Counted from the first letter of the stretch, positions 47,117 through 55,038 are shown. The stretch is 64,000 bases of DNA from Sphingomonas gei (GCF_004792685.1 NZ_SRXT01000004.1:186001-250000); one strand, 5' to 3'. Translations and numbers: made by a program. Notes: generated from the letters alone by a model not told the origin.

Positions 47117-48028
47117 ATGCGCAACTCGTCCCAACCCGGCGCCGCGGGTCTGCTATTCGGCGTCGGCGCTTATACGCTCTGGGGCGTGCTGCCGCTCTAT
47201 TTGCATCTGCTGAAAGCGGTCCCCGCGCTCCAGGTGCTCGCGCATCGCGTGCTCTGGTCGCTGGCGCTGCTGGCAGTGCTGATCGTCGTCTTGCGCCGCG
47301 CCCGCGGGATCGTCGCGGCGGCGCGTGGGCGCACCTTGCTGCTGCTCGTCGGCAGCGCGGTGATGATCGCGATCAACTGGATCGTCTATATCTGGGCGGT
47401 CCAGAACGGCCATGTGCTCGAAGCGAGCCTCGGCTATTTCATCAATCCCCTGGTCAATGTCGCGCTCGGCTTCGCCTTTCTCGGCGAACGGCTGCGGCGG
47501 CTCCAGGCAGTGGCGATCGGTGTCGCTGCGCTGGGCGTGATCCTCCTCGCCGCGAGCGGCGGCGGCGCCTTGTGGCTGTCGCTGCTGCTGGCGATGAGCT
47601 TCGGGCTCTATGGCCTGTTGCGCAAGGTCGCCGCGATCGACGCGCTCGGCGGATTGACCGTCGAGACGTTGCTGCTCGCGCCGTTCAGCATCGCCGTGCT
47701 GCTCTATGCCGGCCAGTCGGGCACCGCCGCCTTCGGCCAGTCGAATCACCTCGATATGCTGCTCGCGCTGGCGGGAATCGTCACCACGGCGCCCCTGCTC
47801 CTATTCGCCGCCGCGGCGCGCCGCCTGCCGCTCGCGACGCTCGGCCTGCTCCAGTACATCGCGCCCACGCTCCAATTCGCCGAGGCGGTTCTGCTGTTCG
47901 GCGAGAAGGTCCATACGGTCCATATCATCACCTTCACGCTGATCTGGATCGGCTGCGCGCTCTATGCCTTCGACATGATCCGAGCAGTACGCACGGCGCG
48001 CGCAAATGATATTCAACTAAATGGTTGA
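47117..48028 (+). CDS. rarD: RarD-type EamA-family transporter
   Basis: 303-residue inner-membrane protein with about ten hydrophobic helices in two EamA repeats. It opens GLLFGVGAYTLWGVLPLYLHLL; NWIVYIWAVQNGHVLEASLGYFINPL and LLQYIAPTLQFAEAVLLFGE are typical RarD segments. It probably exports a metabolite; the substrate is unknown. GGGGAG precedes the ATG. Its last codons (IQLNG) overlap a TTCAAC-N6-GGTTGA half-palindrome that recurs at the arsR start. Confidence 0.9.
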   Translation: MRNSSQPGAAGLLFGVGAYTLWGVLPLYLHLLKAVPALQVLAHRVLWSLALLAVLIVVLRRARGIVAAARGRTLLLLVGSAVMIAINWIVYIWAVQNGHVLEASLGYFINPLVNVALGFAFLGERLRRLQAVAIGVAALGVILLAASGGGALWLSLLLAMSFGLYGLLRKVAAIDALGGLTVETLLLAPFSIAVLLYAGQSGTAAFGQSNHLDMLLALAGIVTTAPLLLFAAAARRLPLATLGLLQYIAPTLQFAEAVLLFGEKVHTVHIITFTLIWIGCALYAFDMIRAVRTARANDIQLNG

Positions 48029-48029
48029 C
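48012..48029. promoter_or_regulatory. operator-like dyad 1 upstream of the arsR gene
   Basis: TTCAACTAAATGGTTGAC matches the perfect palindrome at 48052-48069 in 14 of 18 positions. It overlaps the rarD stop codon. Its centre is 40 bp from that of dyad 2, close to four helical turns, so it is a plausible second binding site for the same regulator. Confidence 0.55.
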
Positions 48030-48051
48030 TGAAGCAGGTGCATCGACCAGA

Positions 48052-48069
48052 TTCAACCATATGGTTGAA
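48052..48069. promoter_or_regulatory. operator-like perfect palindrome over the arsR start codon
   Basis: TTCAACCATATGGTTGAA is a perfect 18-bp palindrome. The arsR initiation codon (48061) lies in its right half. ArsR-family proteins bind such dyads as dimers, so autoregulation that blocks transcription or initiation is likely. Confidence 0.7.
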
Positions 48070-48390
48070 CAACGACTCGATACGACTTTTCACGCACTCG
48101 CCGACCCGACTCGGCGCGATATGCTCGCCACGCTCGCGCTCGGCGAGAAATCGATCGGCGAGCTCGCCGAACCCTTTGCGATGAGCTTCGCCGGTGCCGC
48201 CAAGCACGTGAAGGTGCTGGAAGGCGCCGGGCTCGTCGCGCGGCGCAAGGTCGGCCGCAACCAGCTCTGCCGGCTCAACGCCGCGCCATTGGCCGAGGCC
48301 GACAAATGGCTGCGCCAATGGGAGCAGTTCTGGACGCTGCGCCTCGACCGGCTCGAAGCGCTCATCGCCGACAAGGAGAAAGGCGGATGA
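48061..48390 (+). CDS. ArsR-family winged-helix regulator
   Basis: 109 residues. FHALADPTRRDMLATLALGEKSIGELAEPF and MSFAGAAKHVKVLEGAGLVARRKVGRNQLCRL form a complete winged helix of the ArsR type. No metal-binding CxC motif is present, so it is not a classic arsenic or cadmium sensor. It belongs to the subgroup encoded with SRPBCC (AHSA1-like) genes, as here. Its ATG sits inside a perfect palindrome, and its stop overlaps the next gene (ATGA). Confidence 0.93.
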   Translation: MVEQRLDTTFHALADPTRRDMLATLALGEKSIGELAEPFAMSFAGAAKHVKVLEGAGLVARRKVGRNQLCRLNAAPLAEADKWLRQWEQFWTLRLDRLEALIADKEKGG

Positions 48391-48828
48391 CCGCGCGGCC
48401 GACCCTGACGGTCACGCGCAGCTTCGCGGTCGCGGCGTCGCGGGTGTTCGACGCGTGGCTCGATCCCGCCGATGCCGCGCGCTTCCTGTTCGCTACCCCC
48501 GACGGCGCAATGATCCGCTGTGACATCGACCCACGGGTGCAGCTTTACGCTGACCGAGCGCCGCGCTGCCGGCGATACCGAACATCGCGGCCGCTATCTC
48601 CAAATCGAGCGGCCGCAACGCCTCGTCTTCCTTTTCGTCGCAGATCCGGCGGAGGAGACCCAATGGACTCGCGTGACGATCGAGATCGCCGATGCCCCCG
48701 GTGGATGCACGCTCACTCCGACCCACGAAATGGACCCGCAATGGGCAGCCTATGAGGACCAGACCCGCAAGGGCTGGGCGACGATCCTCGAAAGTCTCGC
48801 CCGCATATTGGAGAATGGACATGGCTGA
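48387..48828 (+). pseudogene. SRPBCC (AHSA1-like) gene, frameshifted
   Basis: The ATG at 48387 opens TVTRSFAVAASRVFDAWLDP and RFLFATPDGAM, a standard SRPBCC start, up to IDPRV. The rest (FTLTERRAAGDTEHRGRYLQ, RLVFLF, CTLTPTHEMDPQW) is in the +1 frame to a stop at 48828. The break lies at about 48537-48541 (GTGCAGC); a 5-base loss from an ancestral GTGGGCGGCAGC would explain it. Joined, the product would be about 146 residues. It may be a real pseudogene or a sequence error. Confidence 0.75.
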
Positions 48829-49360
48829 CACGCTGACTGCCGACACGATCACCCCGCAGATGCTGCGCTTCGAGCGCGAACTCGCCGCGCCGATCGAGAC
48901 CGTCTGGCAATATGTGATCGATCCCGAGCTGCGCGCCCGCTGGTTCATGGGCGGGCCGACCGAGCCGTGCGAGGGCGGCAAGCTCGGCATGACCTTCGCG
49001 CACGATGCGCTGTCCGACGACGACGTGCCGAACCCGGAGCGCTATGCCGCCAACCAGGGCAAGGCCTGGTCCGAGACGATCACGCGGATCGAGCCGCCGC
49101 GCTTGCTGGCTTTTACCTGGTCGGACGGCAAGGCAGGCGAAGTGACGATCGAACTGGCCCGCATCGGCGACGCGCGTACCCGTTTGACGCTCACCCATGC
49201 GGGCCTGCGCGGTCCCGAGGACGCGCGCAGCTTCGGCGGCGGATGGGGGGCACACCTCGCGGTGCTCGAACGGCGGCTGGAGGGCAAGCACATCGCCAGC
49301 TTCTGGGCACTGCACGCCCAGGCCGAGGCCGCTGCGGCCAAGGCGCTGGGGCTGGTCTAG
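48821..49360 (+). CDS. SRPBCC family protein (AHSA1-like)
   Basis: 179-residue START-like ligand-binding protein. [31 protein letters not shown] opens the fold; [19 protein letters not shown] closes it. It is intact, unlike the paralogue just upstream. Function is unknown; this family binds small hydrophobic ligands or Hsp90-type partners. It starts inside the end of the broken SRPBCC gene. Its stop overlaps the convergent thiolase stop in the single tetranucleotide CTAG (49357-49360). Confidence 0.9.
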   Translation: MADTLTADTITPQMLRFERELAAPIETVWQYVIDPELRARWFMGGPTEPCEGGKLGMTFAHDALSDDDVPNPERYAANQGKAWSETITRIEPPRLLAFTWSDGKAGEVTIELARIGDARTRLTLTHAGLRGPEDARSFGGGWGAHLAVLERRLEGKHIASFWALHAQAEAAAAKALGLV

Positions 49361-50550
49361 GGGATCTCGAACAGGCCGGCGGCGCCCATGCCGCCGGCGG
49401 TGCACATCGACACGACGACATAGCGCACCCGGCGCTTGCGGCCTTCGATCAGCGCATGGCCGACCAGTCGCGATCCGGTCATCCCGAAAGGATGGCCGAT
49501 CGCGATCGCGCCGCCGTTGACGTTGAGCCTGTCGGGATCGATCCCGAGCGTATCGCGGCAATACAGGCATTGGCTGGCGAACGCCTCGTTGATTTCCCAC
49601 AGCCCGATATCGTCGATCTTCAGCCCGGCGCGCGCGAGCAATTTGGGCACCGCGAAGACCGGGCCGATCCCCATCTCGTCGGGCTCGCACCCCGCGACTT
49701 GAAAGCCGCGATAGATGCCGAGGATCGCCTTGCCCTCGGCTTCGGCGGTCTTGCGGTCCATCAGAATCTGTGCGGCGGCGCCGTCGGACAACTGGCTGGC
49801 ATTGCCGGCGGTGACATGGCGACCTTGCTTGACGAAGTCGCCGCCCTGCCAGACGGTCTTGAGTCGGGCGAGCCCTTCGACGGTCGTTCCCGGGCGAATG
49901 CCTTCGTCCTGCGTCACCGTCACGGTCTCGCTGCCGATGCGACTGCCTTGTTTGTCGTACAGCGCCTTTTCGACGGTGATCGGCACGATCTCCTCGGCGA
50001 AGGCGCCCGCCGCGAGCCCGGCGACGGCGCGCTGCTGGCTTGCCGCGGCGAAGGCGTCCTGCGCTTCGCGGCCGATCGCATAGCGCTCGGCAACGATCTC
50101 GGCGGTCTCGATCATCGGGATATAGGCCGCGGGCACCCGTTCGATCACCGACCGGTTCACCACGCGTGGTGCGTTCTGCATCGTGAGGCTGATCGACTCC
50201 ATTCCGCCGGCGAGCGCCACGTCGATTTCGTCGGTCATGATCGAGCGCGCCGCGAGCGCGATCGCGGTCAGTCCTGAGCCGCATTTGCGGTCGAGGCTGA
50301 ACGCCGGGACACTATTCGGAATACCCGCCGCGAACAGCGCCAGCCGCGCCATGTTGCCGCCCTGCGTCCCCCATTGGTTGCCCATGCCGTAGAACACGTC
50401 GTCGATCCGCGCGGGGTCGATGCCGGCCCGCTCGATCGCCGCGTTCATCACATGGGCGGCGAGAACCGGCGCTTCGGTATCGTTGAAATAGCCGCGGCCG
50501 GCCTTGCCGACGCCCGTCCGCGCGGTCGAAACGATGGCAGCCTCTCGCAT
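49357..50550 (-). CDS. acetyl-CoA C-acyltransferase (thiolase)
   Basis: 397 residues, standard thiolase length. The acyl-accepting cysteine is Cys90 in [18 protein letters not shown] and [16 protein letters not shown] carry the catalytic His, and [15 protein letters not shown] carries the second Cys. It probably performs the last step of fatty-acid or acyl-CoA beta-oxidation. The start [12 protein letters not shown] at 50550 is the canonical N-terminus. An enoyl-CoA hydratase gene lies directly upstream on the same strand. Confidence 0.94.
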   Translation of the reverse strand: MREAAIVSTARTGVGKAGRGYFNDTEAPVLAAHVMNAAIERAGIDPARIDDVFYGMGNQWGTQGGNMARLALFAAGIPNSVPAFSLDRKCGSGLTAIALAARSIMTDEIDVALAGGMESISLTMQNAPRVVNRSVIERVPAAYIPMIETAEIVAERYAIGREAQDAFAAASQQRAVAGLAAGAFAEEIVPITVEKALYDKQGSRIGSETVTVTQDEGIRPGTTVEGLARLKTVWQGGDFVKQGRHVTAGNASQLSDGAAAQILMDRKTAEAEGKAILGIYRGFQVAGCEPDEMGIGPVFAVPKLLARAGLKIDDIGLWEINEAFASQCLYCRDTLGIDPDRLNVNGGAIAIGHPFGMTGSRLVGHALIEGRKRRVRYVVVSMCTAGGMGAAGLFEIP

Positions 50551-50617
50551 GTCGGGACTCGCTTTCGAGCTTCGGGTATGGAGCACGGTCTAGCGGCGCC
50601 AGGTTCGATTGCAAGAC

Positions 50618-51397
50618 TCAGTCAGTAAAGGACGGCGCGCGCTTCTGCAGGTTGGCCATCACTGCTTCGATCTGATTGGGGGAGCGCAGCAGCGCGGCTT
50701 GCTCGCGGCTCTCTTCCAGCAGGACGGTGCCGGCATCCGCTTGCAGATTCGCCAGCCGCTTGGCCGCGCGGATCGCGTCGGGGTTGCGCCCGGCGATCGC
50801 CCGCGCGACGGCCATCGCTTCGGCATGGGGATCCGCCGCGATCCGAGTCACGAAACCGAGCGTCTGCGCCTGTTCGGCGTCGAACTCGCGCGCGGTATAG
50901 ACCAGTTCGCGCAGGACATCGTCGCGGACGCTTCCCTGCCACAAGGCAAAGCCCGCCATATCGGGGACGATGCCCCATTTCAGCTCCATCACCGACAGCC
51001 GGGAATCGGGGGCGGCGATGCGAATATCGGCGCCGCTGGCGATCTGCAGCCCGCCGCCGAAGGTGACACCGTGCACCGCGGCGATCACTGGCACCGGCAG
51101 CGTCCGCCAGCCCCAGGCGACTTGCTGGAAATCATTGGCAAGGCCGTGGCTGCGCGCCGTCAAATCCACGCCCGACCCGGCGCCGGCCATGCTCGCCATG
51201 TCGAGCCCCGCGCAAAAGCCGCGGCCTTCGCCCGAGAGCACGACGCAGCGCAGTCCCTTGATGTCCGCCAGCTGCGCTATCGTGTCGATCAGCGCGGCGA
51301 ACATCGCCGGATCCAGCGCATTGAGCTTGTCGGGCCGTGCCAGCCGGACATCCGCGACATGGTCCTCGATGGCGATGGTGACGCGCTGCTCGGTCAT
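50618..51397 (-). CDS. enoyl-CoA hydratase/isomerase (crotonase) family protein
   Basis: 259 residues. The oxyanion-hole segments GFCAGLDMASM and HGVTFGGGLQIASGADIRIA are present. One of the two catalytic glutamates of true hydratases appears as Glu in SVMELKWGIVPDM. Specificity within the crotonase superfamily is uncertain. It pairs with the downstream thiolase. ATG at 51397 has GAGGAG about 9 bases upstream. Confidence 0.92.
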   Translation of the reverse strand: MTEQRVTIAIEDHVADVRLARPDKLNALDPAMFAALIDTIAQLADIKGLRCVVLSGEGRGFCAGLDMASMAGAGSGVDLTARSHGLANDFQQVAWGWRTLPVPVIAAVHGVTFGGGLQIASGADIRIAAPDSRLSVMELKWGIVPDMAGFALWQGSVRDDVLRELVYTAREFDAEQAQTLGFVTRIAADPHAEAMAVARAIAGRNPDAIRAAKRLANLQADAGTVLLEESREQAALLRSPNQIEAVMANLQKRAPSFTD

Positions 51398-51444
51398 TTG
51401 GGCTCCTCTTCGAGCCGTTATGCTACGCCAATCCCCCGCTCGGG

Positions 51445-52113
51445 TCAGCCGGCAAGGCGGTATCCGCACCCCTTGTCGGTCACCAGCATCGGGATCGCGA
51501 AGCCGCGGTCGAGCTTGGCGCGCAGCCGCGAGACATGGACTTCGACGACATTGGTGCCGGGATCGAAGTGCAGCCCCCACACCGCGGCGAGCAGTTCCGC
51601 ACGCCCGACACAGCGCCCCGCGGACCGCGCGAGATGGAGCAGCAGGCCATATTCGCGTGGGAGCAGCGGTACGGTGCGGCCTTCACGCTCCACGCGCCGT
51701 TCGACCGTGTCGATTCGCAGCCCGCCCAGCGCGATCATGGGTGCCCGGCAGCGCAGCCGCGCCGCGAGCCGCGCCGCGATCTCACTCGCCGAGGCTGGCA
51801 GCGCGACGGCGTCGTCGGCGCCGGCGTCGAGCGCGCCCGCGACGCCGCCGTTGCAATCGCGGGCGAGCACGAGCATCAGTGCGCCTTGCCATCCCTGTGC
51901 CCGCGCCCGCGCCACGCACGCAGCCGGGTCGCGGCCCTCCAGCCCGACGATCGCCGCCTGTGCGCCGCTGGCGGCCAAAGCGGCGGAGGCGACCGGGACG
52001 ATCGCCAGCCCGCGCGCGCCGGCGGCCTCCCGGAGCATGGGGATGTGGAGCGCGCATGCGACGAGTCCGGCCACCGCGCGAGCGTACCGCGCATTTTCTC
52101 CGGATCGGATCAA
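51445..52113 (-). CDS. orphan OmpR-type regulator with degenerate receiver
   Basis: 222 residues. The C-terminal OmpR/PhoB winged helix is intact (IDTVERRVEREGRTVPLLPR, EYGLLLHLA, VVEVHVSRLRAKLD, LVTDKGCGYRL). The N-terminal receiver-like domain lacks the phospho-acceptor: AAIVGLEGRDP stands where an LxDxxLP strand should be, and the conserved Lys of the KP motif is Ala (AVALPAS). Start TTG at 52113 is chosen for GGAG 5 bases upstream; in-frame GTG (52074) and ATG (52038) truncate the fold. It is the last gene of the unknown cassette, 10 bases after the cupin-like gene. Confidence 0.85.
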   Translation of the reverse strand: MIRSGENARYARAVAGLVACALHIPMLREAAGARGLAIVPVASAALAASGAQAAIVGLEGRDPAACVARARAQGWQGALMLVLARDCNGGVAGALDAGADDAVALPASASEIAARLAARLRCRAPMIALGGLRIDTVERRVEREGRTVPLLPREYGLLLHLARSAGRCVGRAELLAAVWGLHFDPGTNVVEVHVSRLRAKLDRGFAIPMLVTDKGCGYRLAG

Positions 52114-52123
52114 AACATCTCCG

Positions 52124-53014
52124 TTACGGAGCAGCTCGCCTCGCCATCCGCGCGCGGGCGTGCGCCGCGACATAGCGGCTCGAAGCGCCCGCCGCGGCTT
52201 CGAGCAGCGCATCGGCCTCGCCGGGCAGGGCCGAGGCGAGCGCATCGAGCGCGGTCACGCGCATCCGATCGCACGGATGATGCCGGGCGAAAGCCGCGGC
52301 GAGGTCGGTGCCATTGGCGATGTGCACGACGACGGCGAGGAGTGCCTCGGCGCCGGTGCAGGTCAGTCCCTCGGCAATCACGCCGCGCTCGATGTCGAAG
52401 CGATACTGATCGAGCCAGGGCTGGGCCGGGTCTGCACCGAGAATGTTGAGCGAAACCGAGAAATCGTCGGGCGGCAGCTGGACGTGGATATCGCGCCGCA
52501 TCCGATAGAGCATCAGCTTGCCCGGTTCGAGCCGCGAGCGTTCGACGAACCGCAGCCCCGCATGTTCGCCCGGCACCCCGGCGAGCGCGTCGACCTCATA
52601 TTCGAAATAATCGCTCCAATAGCCGGGGCCGAGATAGCCATAGGTCAGAAACGGAAAATTATGGTCGTGGGGCAGATCGTAATAGAACGCCGCAGGGCCG
52701 CTGGCGCGCACCAGCGGATCTGCGCGCGCCGGCCAGAAATTGGCGCGCAGCACGGTTCGCGCGTTGGGCGGCCGCAGCAGGAAGACCTGCGCGCCATAGC
52801 CGTTGCCGCGATGCTGGTCTTCGCAGCGGCCCTTGAGCTCGTCGATCGCGAGCTCGGCGAGGAAATCGCGATTGCGCCCCAGCCGCGCTAGCAACGGACC
52901 CAGCGCGGCGAAGCTCGCCTCATCGCGCGCATCAAAGTCGGCCGCGTCGAGCGCTTCGACCAGTTCGTCGAGCCCGATCGGCCCGCTTTGGCCGGGAGCG
53001 ATCAGCCGCGGCAT
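52124..53014 (-). CDS. uncharacterised cupin-like protein with C-terminal helical repeats
   Basis: 296 residues. The middle section reads as a jelly-roll metal site: FYYDLPHDHNFPFLT with His116 and His118, WSDYFEYE (135-140), then PGKLMLYRMRRDIHVQL with His177 and VSLN at 187-190. This HxH...H...N spacing is cupin-like, so an iron-dependent oxygenase or isomerase is possible. The C-terminal 60 residues resemble HEAT helices. I recall close relatives being labelled transposase, which the sequence does not support. It overlaps the upstream gene by 13 bases. Confidence 0.75.
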   Translation of the reverse strand: MPRLIAPGQSGPIGLDELVEALDAADFDARDEASFAALGPLLARLGRNRDFLAELAIDELKGRCEDQHRGNGYGAQVFLLRPPNARTVLRANFWPARADPLVRASGPAAFYYDLPHDHNFPFLTYGYLGPGYWSDYFEYEVDALAGVPGEHAGLRFVERSRLEPGKLMLYRMRRDIHVQLPPDDFSVSLNILGADPAQPWLDQYRFDIERGVIAEGLTCTGAEALLAVVVHIANGTDLAAAFARHHPCDRMRVTALDALASALPGEADALLEAAAGASSRYVAAHARARMARRAAP

Positions 53015-53946
53015 CGCCCCGCCAGCCGCGCCTCGACGCGCGGAACCATAAGCGAAGCGGCGGCACGCACGTCGTGGTTCGCATCGGTAGCCGCCATCTC
53101 GGCCAGCCGCGGCGCGGCGCGGGCCGCGTCGAGTGCGAGCCATTCGCGCATCGCTGCCCAGCGCAGGTGGAATTCGGGCGCGTGGGTCGCTTCCTCGAAA
53201 CATTCCGCTGCGTCCGCCCGGCCGGCGACGCGCAGGAAGCGCAGCAGCATCGCGGTCCGCGACGGGCGGTCGTCGGCGTCGCTTACTCGCACCAGTGCGC
53301 CGCTCGCTAGGTCATGCTCGCGGATCAGCGGCGCGGCGCCGGCACGGATCGTCGCGACCAGGGTCACCACGTCGCTCGCTGCGCCGCAAATCAGCTGCGC
53401 CTGGTCCCTGCCGTCGGTCCGATACACTTCCCCGTCGTCAAGCGGACGCGTGCCTGCGAATCGCGCGACGCAGGCAGCGCCGGGCTCGGGCGACGCAAAG
53501 GTCGCGTGCCACCGCCGCAGCTGCGCTCCTCCCGCTTTGACCACGCGTGTCACGGCGATTCTGCCGGTGAACACGATCGTTTGCAGCGGGGGCAGCGTCG
53601 CCATCGCCGCGGCGCTGTTCACCCGCGCGGCGATCGACGCGGTGGGACAATCGAACAGCACTGCCCCCACCCGCCGCGAATCGCGGTGAAATTTGAGTGA
53701 CGGGTCGAACAGCGGATCGGCTTCGAGCGTGCGGATCAGCGGGGCGACCAGCGCGCCCGCCCAGCTATCGTCCCGCAATAGCCCTTCCGCGCATGCGGCG
53801 GCCCGCTCGGGGCATGCTCCACAACCGTCAAAAGCGTCGGTAGCCGCGCGATACTCGGCGCCATCGCGCCATTGCCGCATCGTCGCGCCGGATTGTTCGC
53901 GCGCACGCGCCATCGCGGCGCGAGTCGGGACGGATATCCGATGCAT
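53002..53946 (-). CDS. uncharacterised protein with CxxC-x6-C motif and HEAT-like C-terminus
   Basis: 314 residues, no signal peptide. A cysteine cluster (Cys42, Cys45, Cys52 in CGACPERAAAC) could bind a metal or Fe-S centre. The central region (about 85-215) is beta-rich. The C-terminal 85 residues form HEAT-like helices (TAMLLRFLRV, FHLRWAAMREWLALD, HDVRAAASLMVPRVEARL). No family is recognised with confidence. It follows the 51-residue peptide gene by 4 bases and overlaps the cupin-like gene. Confidence 0.75.
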   Translation of the reverse strand: MHRISVPTRAAMARAREQSGATMRQWRDGAEYRAATDAFDGCGACPERAAACAEGLLRDDSWAGALVAPLIRTLEADPLFDPSLKFHRDSRRVGAVLFDCPTASIAARVNSAAAMATLPPLQTIVFTGRIAVTRVVKAGGAQLRRWHATFASPEPGAACVARFAGTRPLDDGEVYRTDGRDQAQLICGAASDVVTLVATIRAGAAPLIREHDLASGALVRVSDADDRPSRTAMLLRFLRVAGRADAAECFEEATHAPEFHLRWAAMREWLALDAARAAPRLAEMAATDANHDVRAAASLMVPRVEARLAGRCRG

Positions 53947-53950
53947 CCGC

Positions 53951-54106
53951 TCAGCGCGGCGCCAGTTCGTAGATCAGCACGGCAATTCCGACGAGCATCT
54001 CGAAGAGCTCGTCGATTCCCGTCTCTTCGGTCCGCACGGCGCCGTGGATCGCCACGCGCGTGTCGAGTTCGACGATCTCCGCCGGATCGATCTGCACCAG
54101 TTTCAT
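53951..54106 (-). CDS. 51-residue peptide heading the unknown cassette
   Basis: An unannotated-size open frame encoding 51 residues: an acidic N-terminal half (MKLVQIDPAEIVELDTRVAI), a charged centre (HGAVRTEETG) and an amphipathic-to-hydrophobic end (IDELFEMLVGIAVLIYELAP). GGAGGG lies 5 bases before the ATG, the strongest ribosome-binding site of the cassette, arguing that it is translated. It contains no Cys or Trp. It could be a precursor peptide, a small regulator or an assembly subunit for its two large neighbours. Confidence 0.65.
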   Translation of the reverse strand: MKLVQIDPAEIVELDTRVAIHGAVRTEETGIDELFEMLVGIAVLIYELAPR

Positions 54107-54162
54107 CTGCACCCTCCCTCAGAGTCCGGGTCAGACTGCGCCAGCCTGCCGCACGGCGCACG

Positions 54163-54176
54163 TTACATCCTTGTAA
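54163..54176. promoter_or_regulatory. TTACA-N4-TGTAA dyad in the divergent promoter region
   Basis: TTACATCCTTGTAA is an inverted repeat in the 125-base divergent gap (54107-54231) between the 51-residue peptide gene and the first PaaI thioesterase. The adjacent TTGTAATGTAGCGTTT resembles the TTGCAATGTAGGATTT head of the elements at 2433 and 17537. It is a candidate operator for the cassette's own winged-helix regulator. Confidence 0.4.
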
Positions 54177-54231
54177 TGTAGCGTTTCCCCTGCGTTTGCG
54201 TGGCCCCGCCCCCCGCGCTAGGGGCTCGGCG

Positions 54232-54669
54232 ATGACGAACAGCGCGCGCGCCTTCGATCCCAAATTGCTGTTCGGCGGCCGCTTCGGCGGGCATGGCGGC
54301 AGGCTGGGCATCGTCTATCACGATCATGGCGACGACTGGGTCGAGCTCGCTTTGCCCTACCATAAGGATCTGATCGGCGATGAAGCTTCGGGGGTGATCG
54401 CATCGGGCCCGATCCTTGCCTTGATGGACACGGCGACCAGCATCGGCGTGTGGCTCAAGCTCGACGCCTTCAAGGGGCACGCCACGCTCGACCTACGGAT
54501 CGACTATCTGCGTCCGGCGCGCCCCGGGCAGACGGTGATCGGCCGCGGCGAATGCTATCGCATCACCCGCTCGATCGCCTTCGTGCGCGGGCAGGCGCAT
54601 GACGGCGATCCGAACGACCCGCTCGCGCATGTCGCCGGGACGTTCATGGCGGTGGGAGGCTATTGGTGA
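54232..54669 (+). CDS. PaaI-family hotdog-fold thioesterase (first of pair)
   Basis: 145 residues of a single hotdog domain: YHDHGDDWVELALPYHKDLIG, GPILALMDTATSIGVWLK with the catalytic Asp in ALMDTATS, LDLRIDYLRPARPGQTVIGRGEC, then HVAGTFM. It probably hydrolyses acyl- or aryl-CoA. ATG at 54232 starts where homology begins. The stop overlaps the GTG of a second hotdog gene, so the two may form a heteromer or tandem enzyme. Confidence 0.9.
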   Translation: MTNSARAFDPKLLFGGRFGGHGGRLGIVYHDHGDDWVELALPYHKDLIGDEASGVIASGPILALMDTATSIGVWLKLDAFKGHATLDLRIDYLRPARPGQTVIGRGECYRITRSIAFVRGQAHDGDPNDPLAHVAGTFMAVGGYW

Positions 54670-55037
54670 TTCCCTATGCCAGGTTGCTCGGGCTCGAAGT
54701 CGAGCCCGGCGACATCGCGCCGACCTACGTCATGCCGTTCGCGATCGAATTGGTCGGGCGGCCGAGCTTCCTCCACGGCGGCGCGATCGGCGGCCTGCTC
54801 GAAATGGCCGCAGTGGGCGCGCTCAAACAGGCGCTCGCGGCCGAGGGCGACGTGCGGATCAAGCCGATCAACCTGACCGTCGACTATATGCGCGGCGGCC
54901 GCGACAAGCCGACGCGGGCGCGGGGCACCGTCACGCGGCTGGGCACGCGCGTCGCCAATGTCGAGGCGATCGCGTGGCAGGATGAGCCCGACCGTCCGAT
55001 CGCCGCGGCGCGGATCAATTACCTGATCGTGCGCTAG
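54666..55037 (+). CDS. PaaI-family hotdog-fold thioesterase (second of pair)
   Basis: 123 residues, a second hotdog domain with SFLHGGAIGGLLEMAAVGAL, where the His-Gly-Gly segment replaces the Asp motif of its neighbour, and IKPINLTVDYMRGG. The GTG start at 54666 overlaps the upstream stop (GTGA); an in-frame TTG lies one codon earlier. Divergence of the catalytic segment from gene one suggests the pair act together. It converges with the PQQ sugar dehydrogenase gene. Confidence 0.88.
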   Translation: MIPYARLLGLEVEPGDIAPTYVMPFAIELVGRPSFLHGGAIGGLLEMAAVGALKQALAAEGDVRIKPINLTVDYMRGGRDKPTRARGTVTRLGTRVANVEAIAWQDEPDRPIAAARINYLIVR

Positions 55038-55038
55038 C

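Noticed and set aside
52124..53014. Transposase annotation for the cupin-like gene
   Set aside because: No DDE or HUH motif or terminal inverted repeats; the visible motifs are cupin-like (HDHN, PGK...DIHVQL).
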